The notes beneath the pieces are model-generated. The model was not told the origin of the DNA. It was given only the letters and a program-made list of their open reading frames with translations, and did not search any database. Made by a program: the position numbers and the translations under genes. Positions 46,851 through 55,504 of a DNA stretch of 64,000 nucleotides are shown here, piece by piece (positions within the stretch are counted from its first letter, which is position 1; the number at the start of each line of letters is the position of its first letter). Origin of the DNA: Gammaproteobacteria bacterium (lineage in GTDB: Bacteria > Pseudomonadota > Gammaproteobacteria > Pseudomonadales > Pseudohongiellaceae); the NCBI GenBank assembly GCA_002711845.1, contig PASF01000002.1, positions 410,224 through 474,223 of the forward strand, written 5' to 3'.

Positions 46851-47260
46851 AAGGTGTCCGGCGATGGCAGCGGTAACGGGTCTGCAGTCAGGTGAGTCGG
46901 GAGGATCGCATCCTCGGGTGCCCATTGTAGCGCAGCCCGAACTGCTGACAAAGCATTGCGCGTGGTTCGGTGCCCGCAACCCTTGGACAATGACAAGCGT
47001 CATCTTGTAATATCAGAATCAGCCCCCATCATTAGGGAGCATCCGACCAACATATCAGCCCGCACGTTCTGGCATATCCCGCCCGCGGAATCAGGCTTCC
47101 AGGCTGTAATAACAAGTATCCGGGGTCCGAGGGAATAGCAATCCCGCTTGCGGCGGTCTTTACCTGTAAGGATGTTGGCCGCTAACGGGTTTAACAGGTT
47201 CATTTGAGCATTAGCCGGAAGACAGTCGACCGGTTACACAAAGAGAAGGGGGATATTCCC
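46851..47260. other. 410-bp yhbY-ftsH gap without rlmE
   Basis: In many relatives the 23S rRNA methyltransferase gene rlmE lies here, reading toward ftsH. No reading frame with SAM-methyltransferase motifs is present in any frame. The gap holds the sigma-32 promoter at 47004-47031 and a leader of about 220 nt. I see no obvious RNA gene in it. Confidence 0.7.
47004..47031 (+). promoter_or_regulatory. Sigma-32-type promoter of ftsH
   Basis: CTTGTA (47004-47009), 14 bases, CCCCATCA (47024-47031) differs from the sigma-32 consensus at one position in each element. It lies about 230 bp before the ftsH start. Confidence 0.65.
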
Positions 47261-49213
47261 TTGAACGATATGGCAAAGAATTTACTGCTTTGGATGGTTA
47301 TCGCGGCTGTATTGCTGACGGTATTCAACAACATCAATCAGGAACCGGTGGCGACGCAGGTCAACTATTCCGACTTTATCCGCGAGGTGCGCTCGGGGCA
47401 GGTGAGTTCGGTCAATATTGCCGGCGTTAATGTCAGCGGTGTCCGCACTGACAATTCTCGCTTTACCAGCACCATCCCGATGATCGGAGACGATCAGCTG
47501 ATGGATGATCTGTTTAACAATAATGTTGAAATCCGGGCCTCCGAGCCCGAGCGACAGAGTCTGTGGACACAGTTGCTGGTGGCCAGTTTCCCGATTTTGA
47601 TCATTATCGCCCTGTTCTTCTTCTTCATGCGGCAAATGCAGGGAGGTGCCGGCGGCGGCAAGGGCGGTCCCATGTCGTTTGGCAAGAGCAAGGCCAAGTT
47701 GCTGGGTGAAGACCAGATCAAGATCACCTTTTCTGATGTGGCCGGTGTCGATGAAGCCAAGGAGGACGTCAAGGAGCTCGTCGATTTCCTGCGCGAACCA
47801 GACAAATTCCAGCGCCTCGGTGGCCGCATTCCGCGCGGCATCCTGATGGTCGGGCAGCCCGGTACCGGTAAGACCCTGCTGGCCAAAGCCATTGCCGGTG
47901 AAGCCAAGGTGCCTTTCTTCTCGATTTCCGGTTCGGATTTTGTAGAAATGTTTGTGGGTGTCGGTGCTTCCCGAGTGCGTGACATGTTTGATCAGGCCAA
48001 AAAGCAGGCGCCCTGCATCATCTTCATCGACGAGATTGATGCCGTGGGTCGCCACCGGGGCGCAGGTCTGGGTGGTGGTCACGATGAGCGTGAACAGACC
48101 CTGAACCAGTTGCTGGTGGAAATGGACGGTTTTGAGGTCAATGACGGCATTATTGTCATTGCGGCCACCAACCGCCCCGACGTGCTCGATCCGGCGCTGT
48201 TGCGCCCCGGTCGGTTTGACCGCCAGGTGGTGGTGGGGCTGCCCGATATTCGTGGCCGCGAGCAGATCCTGAAAGTGCATATGCGCAAAGTGCCGATCGC
48301 CGACAATGTCGATGCGGCGGTCATCGCGCGTGGTACGCCCGGGTTCTCCGGCGCCGATCTGGCCAACCTGGTCAATGAGTCAGCGTTGTTCGCAGCACGT
48401 GGCGGCCGAAGACTGGTGACCATGGAAGAGTTCGAGAAAGCCAAAGACAAGATCATGATGGGTGCCGAGCGCAAATCCATGGTCATGTCGGACAAGGAAA
48501 AAACCAATACCGCCTATCACGAAGCGGGCCACGCCATTGTTGGCCGTCTGGTGCCGGAGCATGATCCGGTCTACAAAGTCAGCATCATACCGCGCGGCCG
48601 GGCCCTGGGTGTGACCATGTTCCTGCCGGAAGAAGACCGCTACAGCATCAGCAAGCGGGCCATTCTGAGCCAGATCTGCAGTCTCTACGGCGGCCGGATC
48701 GCCGAGGAGATGACGCTGGGTGCGGAAGGTGTCACCACCGGTGCTTCCAACGATATTCAGCGCGCCACGGAAATGGCTCGCAATATGGTCACCAAGTGGG
48801 GCCTGTCGGAAAAACTGGGGCCGCAGATGTACGCCGAGGATGATGGCGAGGTATTTCTGGGGCGCTCGGCGGGCGGTTCGCAGAAACAGCATTCCGGCGA
48901 AACGGCCAGGCTGATTGATGAGGAAGTGAAAAACATCATCGATTACTGCTACAACAAGGCCAAGCAGCTGCTTGACGAAAACCGGGAAAAGCTAGAGCTG
49001 ATGAAAGACGCGTTGATGGAGTACGAGACCATCGATGTTGAGCAGATTAATGACATTATGGCAGGTCGCAAGCCCCGGCCGCCGGCGGACTGGTCTGATA
49101 CTGACAGTGGCTCCGGTTCGGCGCGTGCGGAATCGCAGGACGATGCCCGCGACGGCAAGTCTGATGAGCCCCGTTCGGATAAACCCATGGGAGGCCCGGT
49201 CAGCGAACACTGA
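47261..49213 (+). CDS. ftsH: ATP-dependent membrane metalloprotease FtsH
   Basis: A 650-residue inner-membrane AAA+ protease. Two N-terminal membrane helices flank a periplasmic domain (about residues 5-25 and 105-125). Walker A is GQPGTGKT near residue 200, the SRH is present ([20 protein letters not shown]), and the zinc site HEAGH is near residues 420-424. TTG 47261 is 7 bases after AGAAGGGGGA; ATG 47270 is also possible, and the frame extends to TTG 47204. Heat-shock control is likely from the promoter upstream. Confidence 0.96.
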   Translation: MNDMAKNLLLWMVIAAVLLTVFNNINQEPVATQVNYSDFIREVRSGQVSSVNIAGVNVSGVRTDNSRFTSTIPMIGDDQLMDDLFNNNVEIRASEPERQSLWTQLLVASFPILIIIALFFFFMRQMQGGAGGGKGGPMSFGKSKAKLLGEDQIKITFSDVAGVDEAKEDVKELVDFLREPDKFQRLGGRIPRGILMVGQPGTGKTLLAKAIAGEAKVPFFSISGSDFVEMFVGVGASRVRDMFDQAKKQAPCIIFIDEIDAVGRHRGAGLGGGHDEREQTLNQLLVEMDGFEVNDGIIVIAATNRPDVLDPALLRPGRFDRQVVVGLPDIRGREQILKVHMRKVPIADNVDAAVIARGTPGFSGADLANLVNESALFAARGGRRLVTMEEFEKAKDKIMMGAERKSMVMSDKEKTNTAYHEAGHAIVGRLVPEHDPVYKVSIIPRGRALGVTMFLPEEDRYSISKRAILSQICSLYGGRIAEEMTLGAEGVTTGASNDIQRATEMARNMVTKWGLSEKLGPQMYAEDDGEVFLGRSAGGSQKQHSGETARLIDEEVKNIIDYCYNKAKQLLDENREKLELMKDALMEYETIDVEQINDIMAGRKPRPPADWSDTDSGSGSARAESQDDARDGKSDEPRSDKPMGGPVSEH

Positions 49214-49248
49214 TCGCGGCACATCCCCGGACCGCACGAGACCTGTTG

Positions 49249-50148
49249 ATGCTGTCACAAACCACTGATCCGGACGTGTCGGCGCCGTTCCTGCAATGCG
49301 GTAGCCGGCGCCTGGATCTGTCCACGCCCCGTATCATGGGCGTTCTTAATGTAACCCCGGATTCGTTTTCCGACGGTGGCGCCCTGCGGGCTTCACGCGG
49401 CGACGCTGCGGGTTTCTCCGTCTCCCTCGACAAAGCCTTGCGCCGCGCCGAATCGATGGTGGCCGACGGGGCCGCCATTATTGATGTCGGTGGGGAGTCC
49501 ACGCGCCCGGGCGCTGCGCCTGTCTCCGAACAGCAAGAGCTGGATCGGGTGGTGCCGGTGATCGAGGCACTTGCCCGGCGCCTTGATGTCATTGTGTCGG
49601 TAGATACCAGCAACCCGGCTGTCATCCGTGAGTCAGCACGGGTCGGTGCCGGATTGGTCAACGATGTCAGGGCCCTGCGTCGGGAGGGCGCGCTGTCTGC
49701 GGCGGCGGCCACTGCCATGGGGGTTTGTCTGATGCATATGCAGGGCGAGCCCGGCACCATGCAGCAGGCGCCCGACTATGATAATCTGCTTGCCGACGTG
49801 CAGGCGTTCCTGCAGCAGCGCGCGACCGCCTGTGAGGCGTCAGGCATCGCGCGCGCCCGCATCTGTCTGGACCCCGGCTTTGGTTTCGGTAAGACACTGG
49901 CGCATAATTACACCCTGTTAAGAGACATGCAGCAATTACTGGGGACAGGCCTGCCCTTGCTGGCCGGCCTGTCGCGCAAATCCATGATCGGCGCCGTGGT
50001 TGAGCGGCAGGTTGCTGACCGGTTGCCGGGCAGCCTGGCGGCGGCGGTGCTGGCCGTCATGCACGGCGCGAGTATCGTGCGTGTTCACGATGTTGCCGCG
50101 ACAGCAGATGCGCTGAAAGTAGTGCAGGCGGTTAATAACGCAAGCTGA
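49249..50148 (+). CDS. folP: Dihydropteroate synthase
   Basis: A 299-residue TIM-barrel enzyme of folate synthesis that condenses pABA with hydroxymethyldihydropterin pyrophosphate (the product of folK); it is the sulfonamide target. IMGVLNVTPDSFSDGG, DVGGESTRPGAAPVS, MHMQGEPGTMQ, DPGFGFGKTLAHNY and GLSRKSMIG are diagnostic. ATG 49249 follows TTG 49246. It is 35 bp after ftsH and 33 bp before glmM. Confidence 0.96.
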   Translation: MLSQTTDPDVSAPFLQCGSRRLDLSTPRIMGVLNVTPDSFSDGGALRASRGDAAGFSVSLDKALRRAESMVADGAAIIDVGGESTRPGAAPVSEQQELDRVVPVIEALARRLDVIVSVDTSNPAVIRESARVGAGLVNDVRALRREGALSAAAATAMGVCLMHMQGEPGTMQQAPDYDNLLADVQAFLQQRATACEASGIARARICLDPGFGFGKTLAHNYTLLRDMQQLLGTGLPLLAGLSRKSMIGAVVERQVADRLPGSLAAAVLAVMHGASIVRVHDVAATADALKVVQAVNNAS

Positions 50149-50181
50149 GGCGTCGGCAGCGCAAAGGGAAACGAGGGAAGT

Positions 50182-51543
50182 ATGGAATCGCCCAAAAAAA
50201 TGGAAAAACAATACTTTGGTACAGACGGAATTCGGGGACACGTAGGCGAGTATCCCATTACGCCCGATTTTATGCTGAAGCTGGGCTGGGCAGCCGGCAA
50301 GGTGTTCGCACGCGCTGGCGGTCAGCGCAGCAAAATTCTCATTGGCAAGGACACCCGCATATCCGGCTACATGTTTGAAGCGGCGCTGGAGTCGGGTCTG
50401 GCGTCAGCGGGTGTGGACATCAACATGCTGGGGCCGATGCCCACACCGGCGGTTGCCTACCTGACGCGAACCTTTCAGGCGCAGGCAGGCATCGTGATCA
50501 GTGCTTCACATAACGCGTTTCAGGACAACGGCATCAAGTTTTTTGCCGGAGACGGCACCAAGCTGCCGGACCAGACCGAACTGGCCATTGAAGAATACCT
50601 GAGCCGAGATATCACCACCGTTGCTTCCGACCAGATTGGCAAGGTAACGCGTATCACTGACGCTGCCGGGCGCTATATTGAATACTGCAAGCGCACGGTA
50701 CCCGGCAATGCAGTGTTGCAGGGGCTAAAAATAGTGGTGGACTGCGCCCATGGATCGACCTACCACATTGCCCCGAGCGTCTTCTCGGAGCTGGGTGCCT
50801 CCGTGAAAGCCATTGGTGTATCGCCCAATGGCATGAATATCAACAAGGATTGTGGTTCGACGTCTCCCCGGAGTCTGGCCCAGGAAGTACTGGCGGAGAA
50901 AGCCGATCTTGGTATCGCGTTTGATGGGGATGGTGACCGTGTGGTCATGATTGATCACCTGGGGCAGGTTGTGGACGGCGATGAGCTGCTCTATATCATC
51001 GCCCGCGACCGGCGGCGTCGACAGGTCAATTTTGGCGGTGTGGTTGGCACGCTGATGAGTAATCTGGGGCTGGAGCTGGGTCTCGCCGCGCTGGATGTGC
51101 CTTTTGTTCGCACCGATGTCGGTGATCGATATGTCATGGAAATGCTCAAGAAGAACAATTGGCAGCTTGGCGGTGAGTCGTCCGGCCATGTCGTGTGTCT
51201 CGACGTGACCACGACCGGTGACGGTATCGTCTCTGCTCTGCAGGTGCTGGCCGCCATGATGCAGACCGGCGGCAGTCTGCACGAATTGCGCAGCAGAATG
51301 ACCAAGATGCCGCAGCATATGGTCAACGTCAGGGTGGCCAGCAAGGCGGCCGTCATGTCCCACCCTGATGTGCTGGCTGCGGTGGCCGCGCTTGAGCATA
51401 AACTGGCAGGCCGCGGTCGGGTGCTGCTCAGACCCTCAGGCACAGAGCCGCTGATCAGGGTCATGGTGGAGGGCGACGACGAGACGGCTGTCGCCGCCCA
51501 TGCCAGCGCACTGGCCGACGTTGTCGCAGCGACACGCGGGTGA
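50182..51543 (+). CDS. glmM: Phosphoglucosamine mutase
   Basis: A 453-residue alpha-D-phosphohexomutase that makes glucosamine-1-phosphate for UDP-GlcNAc. FGTDGIRG is the N-terminal signature. The phosphoserine is in [11 protein letters not shown] near residue 108 (the usual Pro after SHN is Ala here). The metal loop [10 protein letters not shown] and the sugar loop GGESSGHVV are intact. RBS GAGGGAAG precedes ATG 50182. Confidence 0.97.
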   Translation: MESPKKMEKQYFGTDGIRGHVGEYPITPDFMLKLGWAAGKVFARAGGQRSKILIGKDTRISGYMFEAALESGLASAGVDINMLGPMPTPAVAYLTRTFQAQAGIVISASHNAFQDNGIKFFAGDGTKLPDQTELAIEEYLSRDITTVASDQIGKVTRITDAAGRYIEYCKRTVPGNAVLQGLKIVVDCAHGSTYHIAPSVFSELGASVKAIGVSPNGMNINKDCGSTSPRSLAQEVLAEKADLGIAFDGDGDRVVMIDHLGQVVDGDELLYIIARDRRRRQVNFGGVVGTLMSNLGLELGLAALDVPFVRTDVGDRYVMEMLKKNNWQLGGESSGHVVCLDVTTTGDGIVSALQVLAAMMQTGGSLHELRSRMTKMPQHMVNVRVASKAAVMSHPDVLAAVAALEHKLAGRGRVLLRPSGTEPLIRVMVEGDDETAVAAHASALADVVAATRG

Positions 51544-51634
51544 TACAGCTGATCTTGCAAGGTCAGGGTAAACTGGTTATAGTGGCGCCCCGTTTTAACA
51601 ATGTCGGGCGCCGGCATCGCACAGGGTAGTCTAC

Positions 51635-52390
51635 ATGCGTCGGGCTTTGGTTGTTGGAAACTGGAAAATGAACGGTTCGCGCGACAGCATACAGGCGCTG
51701 TTGCGAGCGCTGGTCGCGAAGGTGTCGCATGGCATTAACGGCGTTGATATTGTCATCTGTCCGCCGTTTCCGTACCTGGCGCTGGCTGCTGACGCGATAC
51801 GTGGCAGCGAAATAGTGCTCGGTGCACAAAATGCCTGGTGCGGGAACGAAGGCGCCTTCACTGGCGAAGTTGCACCTGGCATGCTGGTTGATTGCCGCGC
51901 CCGCTATGTCATTCTGGGGCATTCCGAGCGCCGCCAGCACATGGCTGAGACAGACGAGCTGGTCGCGCGCAAGTTTGTGATGGCCCAGCAGGCCGGCCTG
52001 ATCCCGATTTTATGTGTAGGCGAAACCCTGTCGCAACGCGAAGAGGGCCGTGCGCAGGCCACGGTGGCTGCTCAGGTCAACGCCGTGCTGACAGTGGCGG
52101 GTATCGCTGCCTTTGAGCGCGCTGTCATTGCTTACGAACCGATCTGGGCCATTGGTACCGGGTGCTCGGCGACGGCGGATGAGGCGCAACAGATGCATGC
52201 CGGTATCCGTGAGTTGCTGGCGGCGCAGGATGCTGACGTGGCCGGTGCAATACAGTTGCTTTATGGCGGTAGCGTAAGCCCGGCCAATGCCGCTGAACTG
52301 TTTGAGCAGGCCGACATAGATGGCGGGCTTGTAGGTGGGGCCTCGCTCGATGCGTTGGCATTTATCGAAATTTGTAAAAGTGTGAGCTGA
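51635..52390 (+). CDS. tpiA: Triosephosphate isomerase
   Basis: A 251-residue TIM barrel interconverting dihydroxyacetone phosphate and glyceraldehyde-3-phosphate. GNWKMNGS holds the catalytic Lys, GHSERR the His, YEPIWAIGTG the Glu, and YGGSVSPANA the phosphate loop. It is 91 bp after glmM and 3 bp before secG. Confidence 0.97.
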   Translation: MRRALVVGNWKMNGSRDSIQALLRALVAKVSHGINGVDIVICPPFPYLALAADAIRGSEIVLGAQNAWCGNEGAFTGEVAPGMLVDCRARYVILGHSERRQHMAETDELVARKFVMAQQAGLIPILCVGETLSQREEGRAQATVAAQVNAVLTVAGIAAFERAVIAYEPIWAIGTGCSATADEAQQMHAGIRELLAAQDADVAGAIQLLYGGSVSPANAAELFEQADIDGGLVGGASLDALAFIEICKSVS

Positions 52391-52393
52391 ATT

Positions 52394-52777
52394 ATGGAAA
52401 CTCTTGTGGTCGTTGTGCATGTGATTGCCGCTATCGCGATCATCGGCCTGGTGCTGTTGCAACAGGGCAAGGGCGCTGATGCTGGCGCCGCCTTCGGCAG
52501 TGGTGCTTCGCAGACGGTGTTTGGCAGTTCAGGGTCGGGCAATTTCCTGACGCGCTCAACCACGATCGCGGCGGTGATCTTTTTTGCCACCAGCCTGGTG
52601 TTGGCGATTTATGCCCAGCAATACAGCATGGGTGGCATGAATGACTCGTCTCCGATTGTGAATCCTGAGATTTTGCGTGAGCTGGAAGAGTCCGATGTGC
52701 CGCAGTTAAACGCGCCGGCGGTGTCTTCGGATGTGCCTGATGTGCCTGATTCGGCACCGCAGGGCGGGCAGCAGTAA
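52394..52777 (+). CDS. secG: Protein-export membrane protein SecG
   Basis: A 127-residue SecYEG subunit. The first membrane helix ends in IGLVLLQQGKGADAGAAFGS, the family hallmark, followed by GASQTVFGSSGSGNFLTRST and a second helix. The C-terminal tail is acidic and Pro-rich. It starts 3 bp after tpiA; tRNA-Leu begins 8 bp after its stop, the classical order. Confidence 0.95.
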   Translation: METLVVVVHVIAAIAIIGLVLLQQGKGADAGAAFGSGASQTVFGSSGSGNFLTRSTTIAAVIFFATSLVLAIYAQQYSMGGMNDSSPIVNPEILRELEESDVPQLNAPAVSSDVPDVPDSAPQGGQQ

Positions 52778-52785
52778 AAGTTTTG

Positions 52786-52872
52786 GCCGAAGTGGTGGAA
52801 TTGGTAGACACGCTATCTTGAGGGGGTAGTGGCCTTATGGTCGTGCGAGTTCAAGTCTCGCCTTCGGCACCA
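52786..52872 (+). tRNA. tRNA-Leu (anticodon GAG)
   Basis: A class II tRNA of 87 nt including the encoded CCA. Acceptor GCCGAAG pairs with CTTCGGC. The anticodon stem CTATC/GGTAG encloses the loop TTGAGGG, giving GAG. A long variable arm follows, and the T arm contains GTTCAAGTC. It reads leucine codons CUC and CUU. Confidence 0.97.
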
Positions 52873-52930
52873 ATTGCGGGAAGTTGTTTGTTAAAGCGTG
52901 CTCGATTATGGGGCCGCGCTCGAAAGTCAC

Positions 52931-52960
52931 TTGACTTTTGCGTCTTCAAGCAACTAGAAT
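52931..52960 (+). promoter_or_regulatory. Promoter of the tRNA-fMet-rimP-nusA-infB operon
   Basis: TTGACT (52931-52936), 18 bases, TAGAAT (52955-52960) is a strong sigma-70 match in the 179-bp gap between the two tRNA genes, about 90 bp before tRNA-fMet. Confidence 0.7.
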
Positions 52961-53051
52961 ACCTGCCCTCAGATAAGGGCTTTGCCAGAAGCCATCTGAG
53001 CTCGATAAGCACTGCAGTCATGCAAGGTTATTGAGAAAATTGAAGTTTTGT

Positions 53052-53128
<77 letters not shown>

Positions 53129-53212
53129 CTATTTGTGCAACCCAGGTCTGGATCCAGTTGCCTGGGTTGTCAAACTGCAGTAGCTGCGCTTATTGGCCTG
53201 GCTCTGTACCAG

Positions 53213-53234
53213 AGCCCCTTGATGGGGCTTTTTA
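53213..53234 (+). terminator. Terminator after tRNA-fMet
   Basis: AGCCCC-TTGAT-GGGGCT followed by T residues. Its left arm is also used by the hairpin starting at 53200, so read-through into rimP may depend on which structure forms. Confidence 0.7.
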
Positions 53235-53396
53235 TTAGGTGCGGATTTTGGTCAGGCGCAAATTTGTTCAGCTTGCAGTGGTATACGATGTGCAAGGTGT
53301 GAAAAGTGTGTTCGCCGGTCATGCCGGGTACACAGGTTCCGCCACCGGGATAGCGTTTGCTGGTATCCCCGGTAAGACAAATATTTTGTTTTCGAG

Positions 53397-53418
53397 GTGG
53401 GCCGCAGGCCCACTTTTT
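53397..53418 (+). terminator. Terminator-type hairpin 30 bp before rimP
   Basis: GTGGGCC-GCA-GGCCCAC followed by TTTTT. It lies in the leader, so the operon must read through it, perhaps by NusA-dependent control. Confidence 0.7.
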
Positions 53419-53447
53419 GTTTGTGTCTTAAAAAGGGTTAACGCAAG

Positions 53448-53897
53448 GTGGTAGCATCAGTCGACATGATCTCTGATTTGCTTCAGCCCACAATCGAGGC
53501 GCTGGACCTGGAGCTGTGGGGTGTAGAGCATATCGCCCGTGGGCGGTCGAGCCTGCTGCGTATCTATATTGACAGCCCGCAAGGCATCACCATTGATGAC
53601 TGTGAGCGTGCCAGCCGGCAGGTTAGCGGTGTGCTGGATGTGGAGGACCCCTTGTCAGGTGAATATACCCTGGAGGTTTCATCCCCGGGAATGGATCGCC
53701 CCTTGTTTCGATTTGAACAGTACAGTCAGTTTATTGGTGACGTGGTGAATTTGCGCCTTCGGACACCGATTGATGGGCGCCGCAAGTTCAAGGGCGTTCT
53801 GGAGAAGGCGGAAGCAGATCAGATAGTCATGACTGTTGACGGCGAATTAATTGAAATTCCATTTCAGCAGGTCGATAAGGCCAATATTGCATTTTAA
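53448..53897 (+). CDS. rimP: Ribosome maturation factor RimP
   Basis: A 149-residue 30S assembly factor. MISDLLQPTIEALDLELWGV, LRIYIDSPQGITIDDCERAS and VSSPGMDRPLF are typical. The GTG at 53448 is used here; an internal ATG at 53466 would shorten it by six residues. It is 60 bp before nusA. Confidence 0.93.
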   Translation: MVASVDMISDLLQPTIEALDLELWGVEHIARGRSSLLRIYIDSPQGITIDDCERASRQVSGVLDVEDPLSGEYTLEVSSPGMDRPLFRFEQYSQFIGDVVNLRLRTPIDGRRKFKGVLEKAEADQIVMTVDGELIEIPFQQVDKANIAF

Positions 53898-53957
53898 CTG
53901 GCATGTTGGTCCGGTTCGCAGCTGGGACGATGAATCCGTGTGTAAGGTGACACTACT

Positions 53958-55445
53958 ATGATGAGTAAAGAAATTCTGATGGTTGCAGACGCGGTCTCGA
54001 ATGAGAAAGGAGTGTCACGCGACGTAATCTTTGAAGCCATCGAAGTGGCGCTGGCAACGGCGACCAAAAAGCGCTTCGAGGAAGAAGAAGTGCAGTGCCG
54101 TGTGCGTGTTGATCGCAAGACGGGTCTGTATGAGTCTTTCCGGGTCTGGGATGTGGTGGCGGATGACGAGCTGGAAGAGCCGGCCGCGCAGATCACGCTG
54201 ACGGCAGCAAAGGAAAAGAATCCGGACCTCAATGTCAACGATGTCTATGAAGAAAAGATAGAGAACACCGATTTCGGCCGCATTGCCGCGCAGACAGCCA
54301 AGCAGGTTATCGTCCAGAAAGTGCGCGAAGCAGAGCGGGATCTGGTTATCGCAGAATACCGCGACCGGATAGGCGAGCTGGTATCCGGCACCGTCAAGAA
54401 AGTGACCCGTGAAAGCGTGCTTGTTGATCTGGGTGGAAACGCCGAAGCGTTGCTGACCCGTGATCAGATGATACCGCGCGAAATGTTCCGCACCGGTGAC
54501 CGTATACGCGCCTTGCTGCTCGACGTACGCCAGGAAGTGCGTGGCCCGCAACTGTTCCTCAGCCGCACAGCGCCGGGCATGTTGATCGAATTGTTTAAAA
54601 TTGAAGTGCCCGAAATTGCTGAGGAAGTCATTGAGATCCGCGCCGCCGCTCGCGATCCGGGCTCCCGGGCGAAAATCGTGGTGAGCACCAATGACGGTCG
54701 CATCGATCCGGTCGGCGCCTGCGTGGGTATGCGCGGCTCGCGTGTACAGGTGGTGTCCAACGAACTGGCCAACGAACGTATTGACATCATTCTGTGGGAT
54801 GATAACCCCGCACAACTGGTGATCAACGCCATGGCGCCTGCCGAAGTCGCGTCCATTGTCATGGACGAGGACAGCCACACCATGGATGTGGCTGTTGAGG
54901 AAGACAACCTGGCGCAGGCCATCGGCCGAAGCGGACAGAATGTACGCCTGTCTGCCGAATTGACTGGTTGGGCAATCAACGTGATGAGCGTTGACGATGC
55001 CAACGAAAAACAGCAGCAGGAAGCCAGCGGGTTTATCACCACGTTCATGGAAAAACTGGATGTTGATGAAGATGTCGCGGAACTGCTGGTCAGCGAAGGT
55101 TTTACGTCGCTGGAGGAAGTGGCGTATGTACCGATGGACGAACTGCTGAACATCGACGGCTTTGACGAAGATATCGCCAAGGAGCTGCGTGACCGAGCGC
55201 GTGATGCGCTGTTGACCCAGGCGATCGCCTCGGAAGAAGGTCTGTCCAGCGCCAACCTGGAAGCCGATTTGCTCAATATGGACGGCATGGATGATGTGCT
55301 GGCCCTGGCTCTGGCGGGCAAGGGTATCGTCAGCATGGAAGATCTTGCAGAACAGGCAATTGATGAATTGATGGATATTGAAGGCATGGACGAAGAACGT
55401 GCCGGAAAACTGATTATGACCGCTCGAGCGCCCTGGTTTGCGTAA
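53958..55445 (+). CDS. nusA: Transcription termination/antitermination factor NusA
   Basis: A 495-residue RNA polymerase-binding factor. N-terminal domain (about 1-125; [20 protein letters not shown]), S1 domain (about 135-200), two KH domains (about 200-345; [20 protein letters not shown]) and two acidic C-terminal AR repeats (about 360-495). ATG 53958 or 53961 is the start. It may regulate its own operon leader. Confidence 0.97.
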   Translation: MMSKEILMVADAVSNEKGVSRDVIFEAIEVALATATKKRFEEEEVQCRVRVDRKTGLYESFRVWDVVADDELEEPAAQITLTAAKEKNPDLNVNDVYEEKIENTDFGRIAAQTAKQVIVQKVREAERDLVIAEYRDRIGELVSGTVKKVTRESVLVDLGGNAEALLTRDQMIPREMFRTGDRIRALLLDVRQEVRGPQLFLSRTAPGMLIELFKIEVPEIAEEVIEIRAAARDPGSRAKIVVSTNDGRIDPVGACVGMRGSRVQVVSNELANERIDIILWDDNPAQLVINAMAPAEVASIVMDEDSHTMDVAVEEDNLAQAIGRSGQNVRLSAELTGWAINVMSVDDANEKQQQEASGFITTFMEKLDVDEDVAELLVSEGFTSLEEVAYVPMDELLNIDGFDEDIAKELRDRARDALLTQAIASEEGLSSANLEADLLNMDGMDDVLALALAGKGIVSMEDLAEQAIDELMDIEGMDEERAGKLIMTARAPWFA

Positions 55446-55504
55446 ACTGTTTGTTTGAATTGTTTGCACAAAACCCGGCACCAAGAGTAGACAGGAGTAG
55501 CTAA

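Larger units (their letters stand above)
53129..53447 (+). promoter_or_regulatory. Structured 319-nt leader between tRNA-fMet and rimP
   Basis: No gene; several strong hairpins. CAACCCAGG (53138-53146) pairs with CCTGGGTTG (53161-53169). GGCTCTG (53200-53206) pairs with CAGAGCC (53210-53216). AGCCCC (53213-53218) pairs with GGGGCT (53224-53229) plus a T-run. GTGGGCC (53397-53403) pairs with GGCCCAC (53407-53413) plus a T-run, itself flanked by AAGACAAA/TTTGTGTCTT. Hairpins two and three share bases and exclude each other. Confidence 0.7.

Noticed and set aside
46851-47260. Hidden rlmE or small gene in the gap before ftsH
   Set aside because: No frame shows methyltransferase motifs and the longest open stretches overlap yhbY antisense or lack a start signal.
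52837-53034. Short open frame between the two tRNA genes
   Set aside because: It begins inside tRNA-Leu and has no protein-like features; the region is better explained by the promoter of tRNA-fMet.
53239-53454. 71-codon open frame before rimP
   Set aside because: It runs through the terminator-like hairpin and into the rimP start in another frame; no homology recognised.
54015-55484. A 489-codon minus-strand open frame
   Set aside because: Antisense to nusA; no domain recognised.
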